Assembly (NCBI GenBank): GCA_950295325.1 | Contig: OX485805.1 | Location: 44,046,758 to 44,110,757 of the forward strand | From: Polytrichum commune | Taxonomy: Eukaryota > Streptophyta > Polytrichopsida > Polytrichales > Polytrichaceae | Direction of reading: 5' to 3' | Length of the DNA: 64,000 nt | Shown here: in pieces, positions 10,601 through 20,500 of the stretch | Layout of the letters: each line of letters begins with the position of its first letter | Numbering within the stretch: the first letter of the stretch is position 1 | Program-made: the position numbers and the translations under genes | The notes under the pieces: model-generated | The model's input: the letters and a program-made list of their open reading frames with translations, nothing else | Database searches by the model: none | What the model was told of the DNA's origin: nothing

Positions 10601-11076
10601 CAAGTAAGCTACCGGGTGCATTGAAACATTTAGCAAAGGCAGGTGTCAAGCAACAATTTAACAAACCACATGCCAATTTTCATGGCTGCATCATCTTCTC
10701 GGTGACAATGAGCACCTCACCACATCCTACTATGATGACACCAAACCCTAATCCACCCAACCTGCTCAACCCCCGGGTTCAGAGGAGATTTAAGAACTGT
10801 GATGACATTTCCATGATTCATTAAAACTTCTGAAGCCATAAGGTGGACACTGTATTACATTTCACCCCCTGGACACATCAAAACTCGGAGAGATTTTTCA
10901 ACACGACCTCCATATGCTTGACAGACAATGCTCAAAAGAAGTGAATACATTTTAATATGGGATTTGCAAGCTTACACATTCTCTTGAACGACGCCCTGGG
11001 TAATGTAGGCAGCGTAAATTGCAGCCACACATACAGCAAGCATCAACACACGGTTTCCACCACCATACTTCTCCAT
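7604..11076 (-). CDS. UTR1: UDP-glucose/UDP-galactose transporter-like protein, copy A (7 exons, 342 aa)
   Basis: Exons on the minus strand are 11076-10976, 10203-10106, 9850-9720, 9189-9159, 9038-8935, 8666-8545 and 8045-7604. All introns are GT-AG and the phases close to one frame of 342 residues. The product is a hydrophobic nucleotide-sugar transporter of the SLC35B1/UTR1 family. Landmarks are RFEHLMFLNLAQN (about 44-56), YISYPAQVLAKSSKMIP, LDGFTNATQD, GAVGQNFIF (253-261) and TTTRKF (276-281). Arabidopsis UTR1 and UTR3 of this family are ER proteins that import UDP-glucose/galactose; human SLC35B1 has been reported as an ATP/ADP exchanger, so the substrate here is an inference. Exon 4 is only 31 bp. 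Exon 3 must start at TGTTGCAG after CTAG to keep the frame. The C terminus ends LKKA, which is not a canonical KKXX signal, unlike copy B. The start is the first ATG and matches the copy B start. Confidence 0.93.
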
Positions 11077-11700
11077 CTTCAACCCAATCTACACCCTCGC
11101 CCTCAGATTTCTTCTTCTTTCCCAGGGCAGCTCAAATTCGAAGAAGCAATTGAACAAAAAAATTACTTCAACTCTGCACTTTCAGCTGCTTCATCGCCCT
11201 GAAACCAAAAAAGAAAAAAATCCATTAAGCTCCTCGGATTGTCGACAAGAGGCTTGGGAACATGTTATGATCATCTGCCATGGAAAAACCAAATACCATA
11301 CCTCTCTCCACCGCCATGCTCATGAACTCCTCAAATACAGAAGTACTTGACGAGATAAAGCGCTCCAAATGAGCGCAACGAAGCGACAGCAATCCCACAA
11401 CCTAAGCTTCGGTCGATCGATCGATCGATCGAGGGGCGATAGCACGCGATTCTTGACTTGAGGGTCGTTGACTCTGGAAGTGGTCGGAAAGCACTAGAGT
11501 TTCGGGGGTGGTGTGTTCCTGCGTGCGTGGGATTGGGGTTTGGGACCCGTTTACCACGGGCGCGGTAATAGGACCTTGTTGAATATTATTGGGTTCTTGG
11601 GTCCAAATTTTGTTTGATTTTGGGCCTTCCCTATAAGACATAATCAATCAGCTCATGGACAAAATCTGGGACTTGTTGATGATATTATGTTTCCATGGCT
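11077..11700 (-). promoter_or_regulatory. 5' flank of transporter copy A
   Basis: Two stretches are shared with the copy B upstream region. A GGGCAGCTCAAATT block lies just upstream of the start codon, and a GGTTTGGG(A/T)CC ... GAATATT ... TTCTTGGGT segment lies near 11530-11600 (22700-22755 in copy B). This suggests the duplication carried leader and promoter. A (GATC)n run lies at about 11411-11432. No TATA box or transcription start could be fixed. Confidence 0.5.
11411..11432. repeat. (GATC)n microsatellite
   Basis: About five head-to-tail GATC units lie roughly 340 bp upstream of the copy A start codon. Copy B has no counterpart. Confidence 0.85.
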
Positions 11701-12080
11701 GAAAAATGTGTGACAAATTATCATGAGTGTTCGGTTATGTTTTTTGGGTATAAGAATTGCGGATTCGATTCAATTGTTTGTCTTAAGCAGACACCTATTA
11801 TTGAGTGACGTGTGATCAAGTGTGTGTCTGAGAAAGGATACCAAAATGACATGTGTTCAGTTGAGAATGAATTTACGTGTTCTAAATTTGTTAACCATTC
11901 TAGGTTCAATAGTAATTGGGGGGGAGGGGGGGGGGGGGACATATATGGTCCTATAATAAGAACATAACTTCAAATGTAACAATGAATGGATATTCATGTG
12001 TGCTCCAAACATTATGAGGGAATTCGCTACACGTACGATTTGGATATGCTAATCGCCTTGTACAAAATTGTGTATTTTAT
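11700..12080. repeat. Diverged copy of the 18.2-kb foldback family
   Basis: The order of motifs (AACCATTCTAGGTTCAATAG, a long G run at about 11918-11938, then CATTATGAGGGAA and a GATTTGGATATGCTA block) follows the right arm of the foldback element at 18511-18760. It is a degenerate single arm with no clear ends. Confidence 0.55.
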
Positions 12081-12237
12081 ATCTTACGAATAGCAGGTGC
12101 GAAGCTAAAAGTGTCCGTTTGAAGGCCGTTTACCTTAAGTTAGCATTCAAAGACATGGTTGATCTTACACTTGGGCTTCCATAGGCTATTTGCCATATCA
12201 AATGGGAAGCCAACATGACATAGGCCTAATCCACAAA

Positions 12238-12300
12238 ATTTAATATTGTATGTAGTGTCACCAATTGTATTTGTCTTGCTCAATTACCCTGCACCAATCA
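12238..12300 (+). mobile_element. Fragment of ~380-bp MITE family (family A)
   Basis: The stretch TATTGTATGTAGTGTCACC followed by a TTGTCTTGCTCAATTA block matches the first ~60 bp of the intact family members. The rest of the element is missing. Confidence 0.7.
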
Positions 12301-13740
12301 CCAAAATCCCAAAAGCATGGAACAAAATCCAACCCCCAGCCCCCTCCCCTATCACAGCCCGTCCCACCTCTCCACTACCACCCAAAGTTACCAACATCCA
12401 CCCACTAAAATACCCCCAACCCAATCATATTACACAAATGGTTCATTCACCCCACCCCCCCCCCCCCCCCCCCCCCAAATAACAAAGGTAACGGCAACAT
12501 AGCAAGCTCAAGGGTATTCAATGGCCCCCTGCAAATAAATATAGCCGCCAAACTCCCAAGCCATCCTAACATACTCCAACCCAATTATACGCACTTCTCT
12601 TAGCGGTTGAACACACTAAAACCCTTAACTCGATAATTCTCTGATAGTTGTAATGATATGTACTTGCTCCTCAACCACATCAACCATCCCTCCTCCCAAT
12701 ATAACCACCTGACAAACTCCTCATTGCACGCATTATAACTGCCATCAAACCTCCCAATGCCACATTCCCATACGGAAAGTCAAAGCACACACCAATATAT
12801 ACAGCAAAGACACCACAAATAAACTTGCCTTAAAAAAACAAGCATTAGAACCAATTATAATGGGAACCCCCTTCCATCTAATTGGCCACCAAACCATCTT
12901 GGCCCTCCATCCCCCCTACCTTTACCCAACATGACGACTATGTCATAGCACAGGGAGGTCACTTCATTGTCAAGTTGACACCACGTGCGGACAAAGTTTG
13001 CTACCCCTATATTACATGTCATATATAATTTTAAAATTTATGATATTTTTTCTACACATACATAACCATTGATAGTATTTTTTGTATACTTTTTTGAAAT
13101 TTTTAGTCATATATATATTTTTTTTAGTAATTGTTTTAGTTCAATTCTGTGTCATTCTAGTTAGAAAGGGTATGTTTTATGAAAAAAAAAAATCATCAAA
13201 TTTAGTTACCACTTTTAACTATGTTATAGGTACTGTGTATATCTACTTATGAAAAAAAATTGATGAAATTTTGACCCATTTTGGTGGTGCAACTTACCAA
13301 AAGAAGATTTTTTTTGGCCGCACGTGGTGTTCAACTTGACAATGGAGTGATCTACCCGTGTGCCATAGACCTTAAAAAACTACATAGAAAAAAAACACAA
13401 AAGCGCAACGGCCTCACATGCCATGAATACATTCCCGTACATTTATAATGGCTCTCCAATAGAAACCTCCATTCCAAATCCTCCAACCTTTTTTGGGACA
13501 CCAAATGGATAACCGATGCCCAAATAACACAATTACTAAAATTTTGATATGGACAATACATGGAAAATTATAGGGAAAAACATGTACTCAAACATGACGC
13601 CTCCCCAACGTGTGATTTGTGCAACATGAACGAAAACACCACATGCCTCCATTTACCATCATGTTGCACAAACCAACACATAAATAATCTTCAGACTAGT
13701 TGACACAACTAAGCAACCCATACGTTAGCTAACACCCTCG
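12300..13740. other. A/C-biased intergenic DNA, no gene
   Basis: The plus strand from about 12290 to 12950 is strikingly poor in G and rich in A and C, with a C run of about 20 near 12454-12476. The rest is A/T-rich. Only short, low-complexity open frames occur. I see no coding family, RNA gene or bounded element. Confidence 0.5.
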
Positions 13741-13744
13741 TAGC

Positions 13745-13808
13745 ACCCCCCCCCCCCCCACCACCACCACCACCACCACCACACACACACACACACACAC
13801 ACACACCA
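13745..13808. repeat. Compound microsatellite C(n)-(ACC)n-(AC)n
   Basis: A C run, then ACC units, then AC units follow one another without interruption. Cys/Val/Trp-rich open frames across it are artefacts. Confidence 0.92.
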
Positions 13809-13824
13809 GAGCCCTACATTGGGT

Positions 13825-14140
13825 GCCCATACCCATGCCCATGCCCATGGATTTTGGGTGGGCATGGGTGCAATATTATTGTTCATGGGTGGGCATGGGT
13901 GGGCATGGGTGGGGCACAATTACACAATCATACAAGACACATTACACAATTACACAATACACATTACACAATTTTTGAATACATGGGCGCAATTTGAATA
14001 GCATGGGTGGGGCGTGGGTGGGCATGGGTGGGCACATGTCATGCTATGTGTGGGCATGGGTGGGCATGGGTGCGCACATGTCATGCTATGGGTGGGCATG
14101 GGTGGGCATAGGTCACTGCTGATGGGCATGGTCTGGGTAT
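13825..14140 (+). repeat. GGGTGGGCAT minisatellite, G-quadruplex-prone
   Basis: Short units of GGGTGGGCAT or CATGGGTGGG repeat irregularly, interrupted by an ACACAATTACACAAT-type block at about 13917-13975. Many windows contain four GGG runs within 20 bases on the plus strand. Confidence 0.88.
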
Positions 14141-14172
14141 GGGTGCAATTAAAAAGGAAAATGTTGGGCTCT

Positions 14173-14195
14173 GACACACACACACACACACACAT
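14173..14195. repeat. (CA)n microsatellite
   Basis: About ten CA units just after the G-rich minisatellite. Confidence 0.9.
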
Positions 14196-14199
14196 TGCT

Positions 14200-14828
14200 T
14201 CACACTAATAAACGCATGACCCATCAATGAACAAACACCATACAACATTGTCCCATCATGGCTATTCCCATGTACATGCTACTTACCAAGATGCTCATGC
14301 CCAACTAGCCTACAACCAGATATTTTGCATATACTTGGGGCACCACCAAAATGTCAAACCACCATTCACACCCAACCCCAACCTCAAAGTACAAATCTTT
14401 GAATTTACCTACTGCAATAATAAATTCCCAAATGAAGCCACAACTCGCAAACTCAACAAATACTATAACCCCTACTAGCTCAACAAGGTTGGAATGTTTG
14501 CCCACCCATAATCATCACCGTAGGTATAAGAGGCTTCATACACATACCAACCATCAAATGTGTAACAAACCTCAAAATCCCACAACACAAAAAAAATAAA
14601 CTATTGAAAAGTTCCTCACAAATCGACATTAAATAATTAACACACATCATCCTTAACAAAAGGAAACTAGAAAAGAAACAAGCCCTGATACCCCTTGATT
14701 AAAACTACTAACCCACCATACATAGACCTAACAATTGGTCCACCTATTACAACTAGGCACTAAGCCACCCCCGCTCCCCCTTGACCACACAATCATGAAC
14801 TGGGGATGGTGAATGGACATCGCATGTC
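14200..14828. other. A/C-biased intergenic DNA, no gene
   Basis: The plus strand is again rich in A and C and poor in G. Short open frames on both strands show only biased composition. No RNA or bounded repeat was seen. Confidence 0.45.
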
Positions 14829-15123
14829 GGTGTATAATACACCGACATTTCATTTATTTTTCTTTCCGTCTTGTTCAACACCAACTGTAAACCGCATGTG
14901 TAGTGTCACCAACGCTAAATGTAAACCTATTCTCATTTATCATTCCTTGGACAAGAAATTTTTGGGCATTATAGATTCGCAATGTTGTCATTCTTATCAC
15001 TTACTAAGTGATTTGTCGTCCAAATTTCAATCATCCATGACAATACTTGTGCGCTTATTCATAAGAAGTGTCATTAGAAAAATCACAAAATACCATATGC
15101 CACTACATACAATATTTATTGTA
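14829..15123 (+). mobile_element. MITE family A, copy with internal deletion
   Basis: It shares the family blocks CTTGTTCAACACC, TAGTGTCACCAACGCTAAAT, CATTCCTTGGACAAG, AATTTCAATCATCCATGAC and CATAAGAAGTGTCATTAGAA. About 80 bp present in full copies (the GGCCAATGGATGAA region) is missing. The ends are degenerate. Confidence 0.8.
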
Positions 15124-15539
15124 GTGACAACCAAGTGAGGATGTTATGCACAAAACCCTAGACTAGATTCGACTTGATACACATACCATAAAGAATTCCC
15201 CATAAAATTGTTCTAGGGTATTCACTTGGAATGATCCTATATTGGGTGACCATTCTCCCAACTAGGAATGTACTTAAGAATGTCATGGAGTTTGGATTAC
15301 CCAAGGTAAACAATCAACCCTTTTAGTAAATGTGATGATAACATGCTCATGCTAGAAATAAGCATTTCGCAATGGAACAAGGACCCTAGTTGGTAGCCGA
15401 GTTTGCATCATGTGACGAGCCTACCAATAACCAATAATTTATGGTGCATAGCCCTACAACCCTAACACCTAGCTACCGATCTACTACGAATCCATGTATT
15501 TCACCTACTTAGCATAGGTGCCCACCGCACAAGCCAAAC
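15124..15539. other. Intergenic, nothing recognised
   Basis: Spacer of about 415 bp between two MITE family A copies. No gene, RNA or repeat was seen. Confidence 0.4.
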
Positions 15540-15921
15540 TACACTAAATATTGTATTTAGTGTCGCCAATTCTATTTGTCTTGCTCAATACTAATTGTCA
15601 ACCGCCCGTATAGTGTCGCCAACACTAAATACTAACCTAACATTATTTGTCATTCCTTGTCGAAAGAATTTTGGGCATTAGATATTCACAATGTTGCAAT
15701 TCATGTCGCTTATCGAGTGATTTTTCATCCAAATTTCAATCATCCGTGATGATATTTCATTAAAGAACATGTTAGGATGCAAAGTATACCAAAACTTGTT
15801 TCAATAATTTGGCATATATTTCAACCAAATTTCAAACATCCCTAATGGAACTCATAACTTATTCATAAGAAGTGTCATTAGAAAAGTTATCACAAAGACA
15901 TGAAATACAATATTTAGGGTA
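15540..15921 (+). mobile_element. MITE family A, full-length copy
   Basis: The left end is CACTAAATATTGTATTTAGTG, itself nearly palindromic, and the right end ends in ATACAATATTTAGGGTA. Internal family blocks appear in the standard order. No coding capacity. TA dinucleotides at both edges fit either a TA target duplication or part of the terminal repeat. Confidence 0.85.
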
Positions 15922-16725
15922 GTAGGACACAATGCTAAAATAAAAGGAAAAATGGACATTGACACCCACCCACAATTAGGTCAAATACTTAACTTTGTAT
16001 GAATAAGTTGTGTGTCTAGAGAGATAGGGGTAAGTTGTGGGTTGATTATCGTAGATGTGGACCCACACCAATGTTGGACTAGTATCATCATCTTCTCTTT
16101 TTATACCATTTGGGTATCTATAACGAGGATTTCACATTTCTCGATACCAGTATGAGTGTTAACTACACATGCCAAAAACAATTTGCCACAAAATGTTCTA
16201 GTATTTCAATATCATTCAAGTCTACATACCATGCAAGAAGAACCCTCATACCTAAGTATAATCATCTTAATTTCAATAAGATTTACAATGATTTTGACCC
16301 AAATACTAACTAGAGTATACAAAGATTTTCTCATTTTGAGACACACACCATGTATCAATATTTTGACAGGCATTACAATTTTGATACCCACGGATCGATT
16401 CTTTGATACCATTATTGATGTTTGATTACGTAAGCTTGTATACCGGTCCACCATTGATCCATGCCTGATGGTGAATTATGTTTTCAATAGGATAACTATT
16501 AGATGCTATGAGCAACTTATTATTTACAGTCTATGGCCACATCCACATTCTATGCTGAGATTCGAAGAACACGTTGTCAAATTCGGCCGTAATAGAATTG
16601 ATTCGATTTGAAGTCAAAAGTCTTAAAGAGGCCCATCAGAGAAATGCACAGAAGCACATGCGTAGAAACATAGGAAGATAAGCCTAATCTATGATCAAGT
16701 CTCGAGTCTAAACAATCCTACAAAA
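15922..16725. other. Intergenic, nothing recognised
   Basis: A/T-rich DNA with overlapping short frames on both strands near 16110-16450. None resembles a known protein. Confidence 0.4.
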
Positions 16726-16727
16726 CG

Positions 16728-17326
16728 TTGAGGCTTGCTTCTAAACGAAATAACTTAACAAAGGCGAAGAGAAAGTTGACCCTCATGTCATAAGGCACTT
16801 CTTTCTGCTGAAGAGTATTCCCGACCCATTCTTATCAATAATATCTTCAGTGGTGACTAAATTCATCATGTTGTCAAATAATGTCAATGCTGATAAAGTT
16901 CGCCACTATGTCTAAAAAAAATTTGCATGGTGGAGGAAAACACCATAATTGTCAGTAATTCACTGTAACCTGTGCATCAACAGGTATGATTGCCCTACAA
17001 AAGATTGTCAATCTTTTGTCAAAAGTTTGAGACTTGCTTATAAACGAAATAACTTAACAAAAGTGAAGAGAAAGTTGACGCTCATGTCATATTGCACTTC
17101 TTTCTGCTGAAGAGTATCCTCGACCGGGTGTCATCAATAATAACTTCAATGGTGACAACATTCACCATGTTGTCAATAATGTCCATGGTGATAAAATTCA
17201 CCACTATGTCGGAAATAAAATGTGCATGGTGGAGAAAAACACCATATGATAATGTCAGTAATAATGTTCAGGGGTGACAATATTCACCGTAATCTGTGCA
17301 TCAACAGGTAAGATTGCCCTACAAAT
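16728..17326. repeat. ~300-bp direct tandem duplication
   Basis: The units at about 16728-17002 and 17026-17326 share AACTTAACAAA(G/A)G(C/T)GAAGAG, CTTCTTTCTGCTGAAGAGTAT, TGCATGGTGGAG and GTGCATCAACAGGTA in the same order. They have diverged by substitutions and small indels. The array lies about 260 bp downstream of transporter copy B. Confidence 0.85.
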
Positions 17327-17581
17327 GGCAATAACTAACTACACATCTTGCTATTCTTTGAATCCTCATATCACACTTTCAATTCCAAGAGCTCTCTGCT
17401 GGAAGTCTAATGCAAAGTGAAAACCTTTCACCTTTCATACACAAAGCCTCCAATGCTTCACAAAAGAATGCCCACCAGAAGAAGAAAAAAGTATCCCCAA
17501 AACCAAAAGACAGCAGGAGAGAGTATATATCAGTGGGTGATGTTTTTTAAACAAAAATTCCTCACTTTCTAACTTGCAAGG
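17327..17581 (-). other. 3' flank of transporter copy B
   Basis: The region after the copy B stop codon probably contains the 3' untranslated region, since parts resemble the matching region of copy A. No polyadenylation signal could be assigned. Confidence 0.4.
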
Positions 17582-20500
17582 TCATTTCGATTTCTTCAGA
17601 TCCGTATGATCAACAGCAGATGTTGCACTACGGCTCTTCGTGTGAGAATTCTTCCTTGTCCACTTCAAATAAATTTGATACGAAAGACCACTGAAGACCA
17701 TGGCCACACCTGCCCATTGCTGTAATGACAGATGGTTTCCATTCCACACCGAAGATACCAGAATACTCACAAACTTGCGGGTGGTAGTGATGGTTGTGTT
17801 GGTGAGAGCACCGAATCGGCTGATTGTAAGGAAAATGAAGTTCTGTCCAACAGCCCCACACAGGCAAAACAATAGAATGTCCCAAGCTGCCATGGGGTGC
17901 TCCTGCAAGAACTTCACAGCTTCCCAGCCACCTCCACTTGGCCAGCCGAACATGAAAAGGGACATGTAAATTGAGCCCCACATGTTCATGCCCATCATGA
18001 TATGCCATGCATTTGTACCCGGATACCTGCAAAAAAATTGAATTTACATGAGATGATGTTCCTGGCTTTCGACCGGCCTGTAAGGTAGACAGCCCTTATT
18101 CAGTTACTTTTCTTATTGGGACACCCAAGGTAGATGGGTCTTGAATGGTTAGTTTTTTACTAGCCCACTTCTCCTAGGATAGGGAACACACGATTAGTAT
18201 GAGATGGTTAGCAAAGCCCAGTCAAGGCCATAGCCACTTTCCTCATCAGTCTTGGAACTTATGTGAATGTCTTTGTTTAATATCTAAGTGAAGTTCTCAT
18301 GCTCATTAAGTTGTCAAACTGGTCGGTCCCCCTCAATTCTGTTGACTACTGAACCTAGAATGGTTAGCGTATTTCTGAGGTTGTAGTCTAATCCCCTGTA
18401 AACATGTGATGCCTTTTTGGCATCCGTTCTTGGAGCCACACCAAACCACATACCACTCAAATATAGGTGTCCAATTAAGATTAAGTAATTGAATTAGGCA
18501 CATCTAGTTTATGTGGTTTGGTGTGGCTTCAAGAATAGATACCAAAAAGGTGGCATGTGTTTAAAAGTGATTGGACCGCGTGCTCAAATATATGATAACC
18601 ATTCTAGGCTCGATAGTGAACATAATTGGAGGGTATCAACCTATATGACCATTTAATGAGCACAAGAATCCTCACTTCGATAATGAATACAATGTTCATA
18701 CAAGCTCCAAAATTATGAGGGAAGTGGCTATGGCCTCGATTTGGATTTGCTAGCCATCTTGTCCTAACCATATGTTTCATAATCGTGAAATCGATTTAAA
18801 ATCGTGTCTAAAAGTCCCAAGACTAATGAGCTTGTCATGGATTTCAAAGGTAATCCGACCCTCATGACAGCAGCAGATGATAAGATGCCGCAAAATGACA
18901 TCACACTGTTCACAGTTGCAACCTGGAATAATGATCTGGAAAACTGCAAATGTCGCAAAGACTAATACTTTCAGCTATGAGAATTTGACAACTTTCGAAG
19001 CTGTATAACAAGTCCTAATCACATTGTTATTGATTCATGCAAATGCTACCATGACCAAGATCGATATCCATGTCAAACACATACACAATCAAATCCACCA
19101 CATCTGCTCATAACCACCACTAAGAAGAACAGGTTCACTTACTGCTTGGTGATCGCATCTTGAGTAGCATTTGTAAACCCATCCAGACCAAGATTCAGAA
19201 AACAAAGTGTATAACCCAGTGGTGCATTGGGACTCGCAAGTTTGCTAACAACCTTCTTGCTGTTCTGCATTTTCAACGTTAAGCAATTGGTCACACATTT
19301 CTAAACACCATTTCTTATCCATGACAAAAACATCTGGTCTACAAGCTGTGTTGAAGGTTGGTACATGCTATGCGTAAGCAAGAAAGAAAGAAAGAAAGAA
19401 ACTCCGATGTTGCCGCCAGAGTGATTTATGGTGTTGAGGCTTCATTTTCAAGTTGGACTAAGTGTATATGTAATCCCAAAATGGGTGTTACGACAATTAG
19501 AGGTCCCCCGAAGACTTCTACCTCCTTTTGAAGGTGAACACCTTGAACGGGCACAGACAAGCTAACGGGCACCTATCTCCCCCAAAGGCTAGCCCTTAGG
19601 TTCCCACATGGTTGGTTGAAAATATCATGTTCACCTGGATACCCCACTATGATTGGGTGGACCATAGGTGATACGGTGCACTAGAAATCAAGTGCTAGAA
19701 ACATCACCCATCCGAGTATTATTATTCCAGCCTTAGTCGGCTTAACTTCAGAGTTCTCATGGAGATCCAGGTTAAAATCATGGGTTTAAGCCACCCTTAT
19801 GTTACATGTATATAACTCTTCGCCACGTCACTCTTACATTCATTTAACCTAATGAAAGTATCCTCAAACATGCACAATGCATACTGAAACTTAATGTGCA
19901 AATATAATTATTAAAATGCAAAAGCTTCTAGCTGATGGAGAATAATTAAAATGGCCATAATTACCTTAAAAAGAGCAAACACAGACACACCACCTGCAAC
20001 CAAAAATGTGCATAGATATTCCGGTATTGTGTAGCGCACACCATATACAATAGCTCCCATAAACATCACTGTCATCCACAAACAGAGCCCACCTTGTGAA
20101 ACTTTTCCATCGAGAAATGAGATAGATAAAAAAATTTACAAACCAAAATAAAAAATTAAAATTAAAATAATGAAACAACAACAACAAAAACAACATGCTG
20201 CGATTGGCATAAGGATTTGCTTAGAATAGATTTGTAAAGAATGAGAAATTACCTGGAATCATTTTTGATGACTTAGCTAGCACCTGTTACATGATCCCAC
20301 GCAACTTGTAGTAATCAGACAAACTATAGAGGCACAAGAAATATGTTTTATCAGTATGCATCATGAAGCCTTACAGCATTGTAAAAATCAACATTGGCTT
20401 TAATGAAAGAGAGAGAAATGCTCTAACAAAAAACTGTGGGTTTCCTCTGGGCTATCGAAGTGAGTCTACTTCGGTATGACCCAGTGCTTACCAGCTTGAC

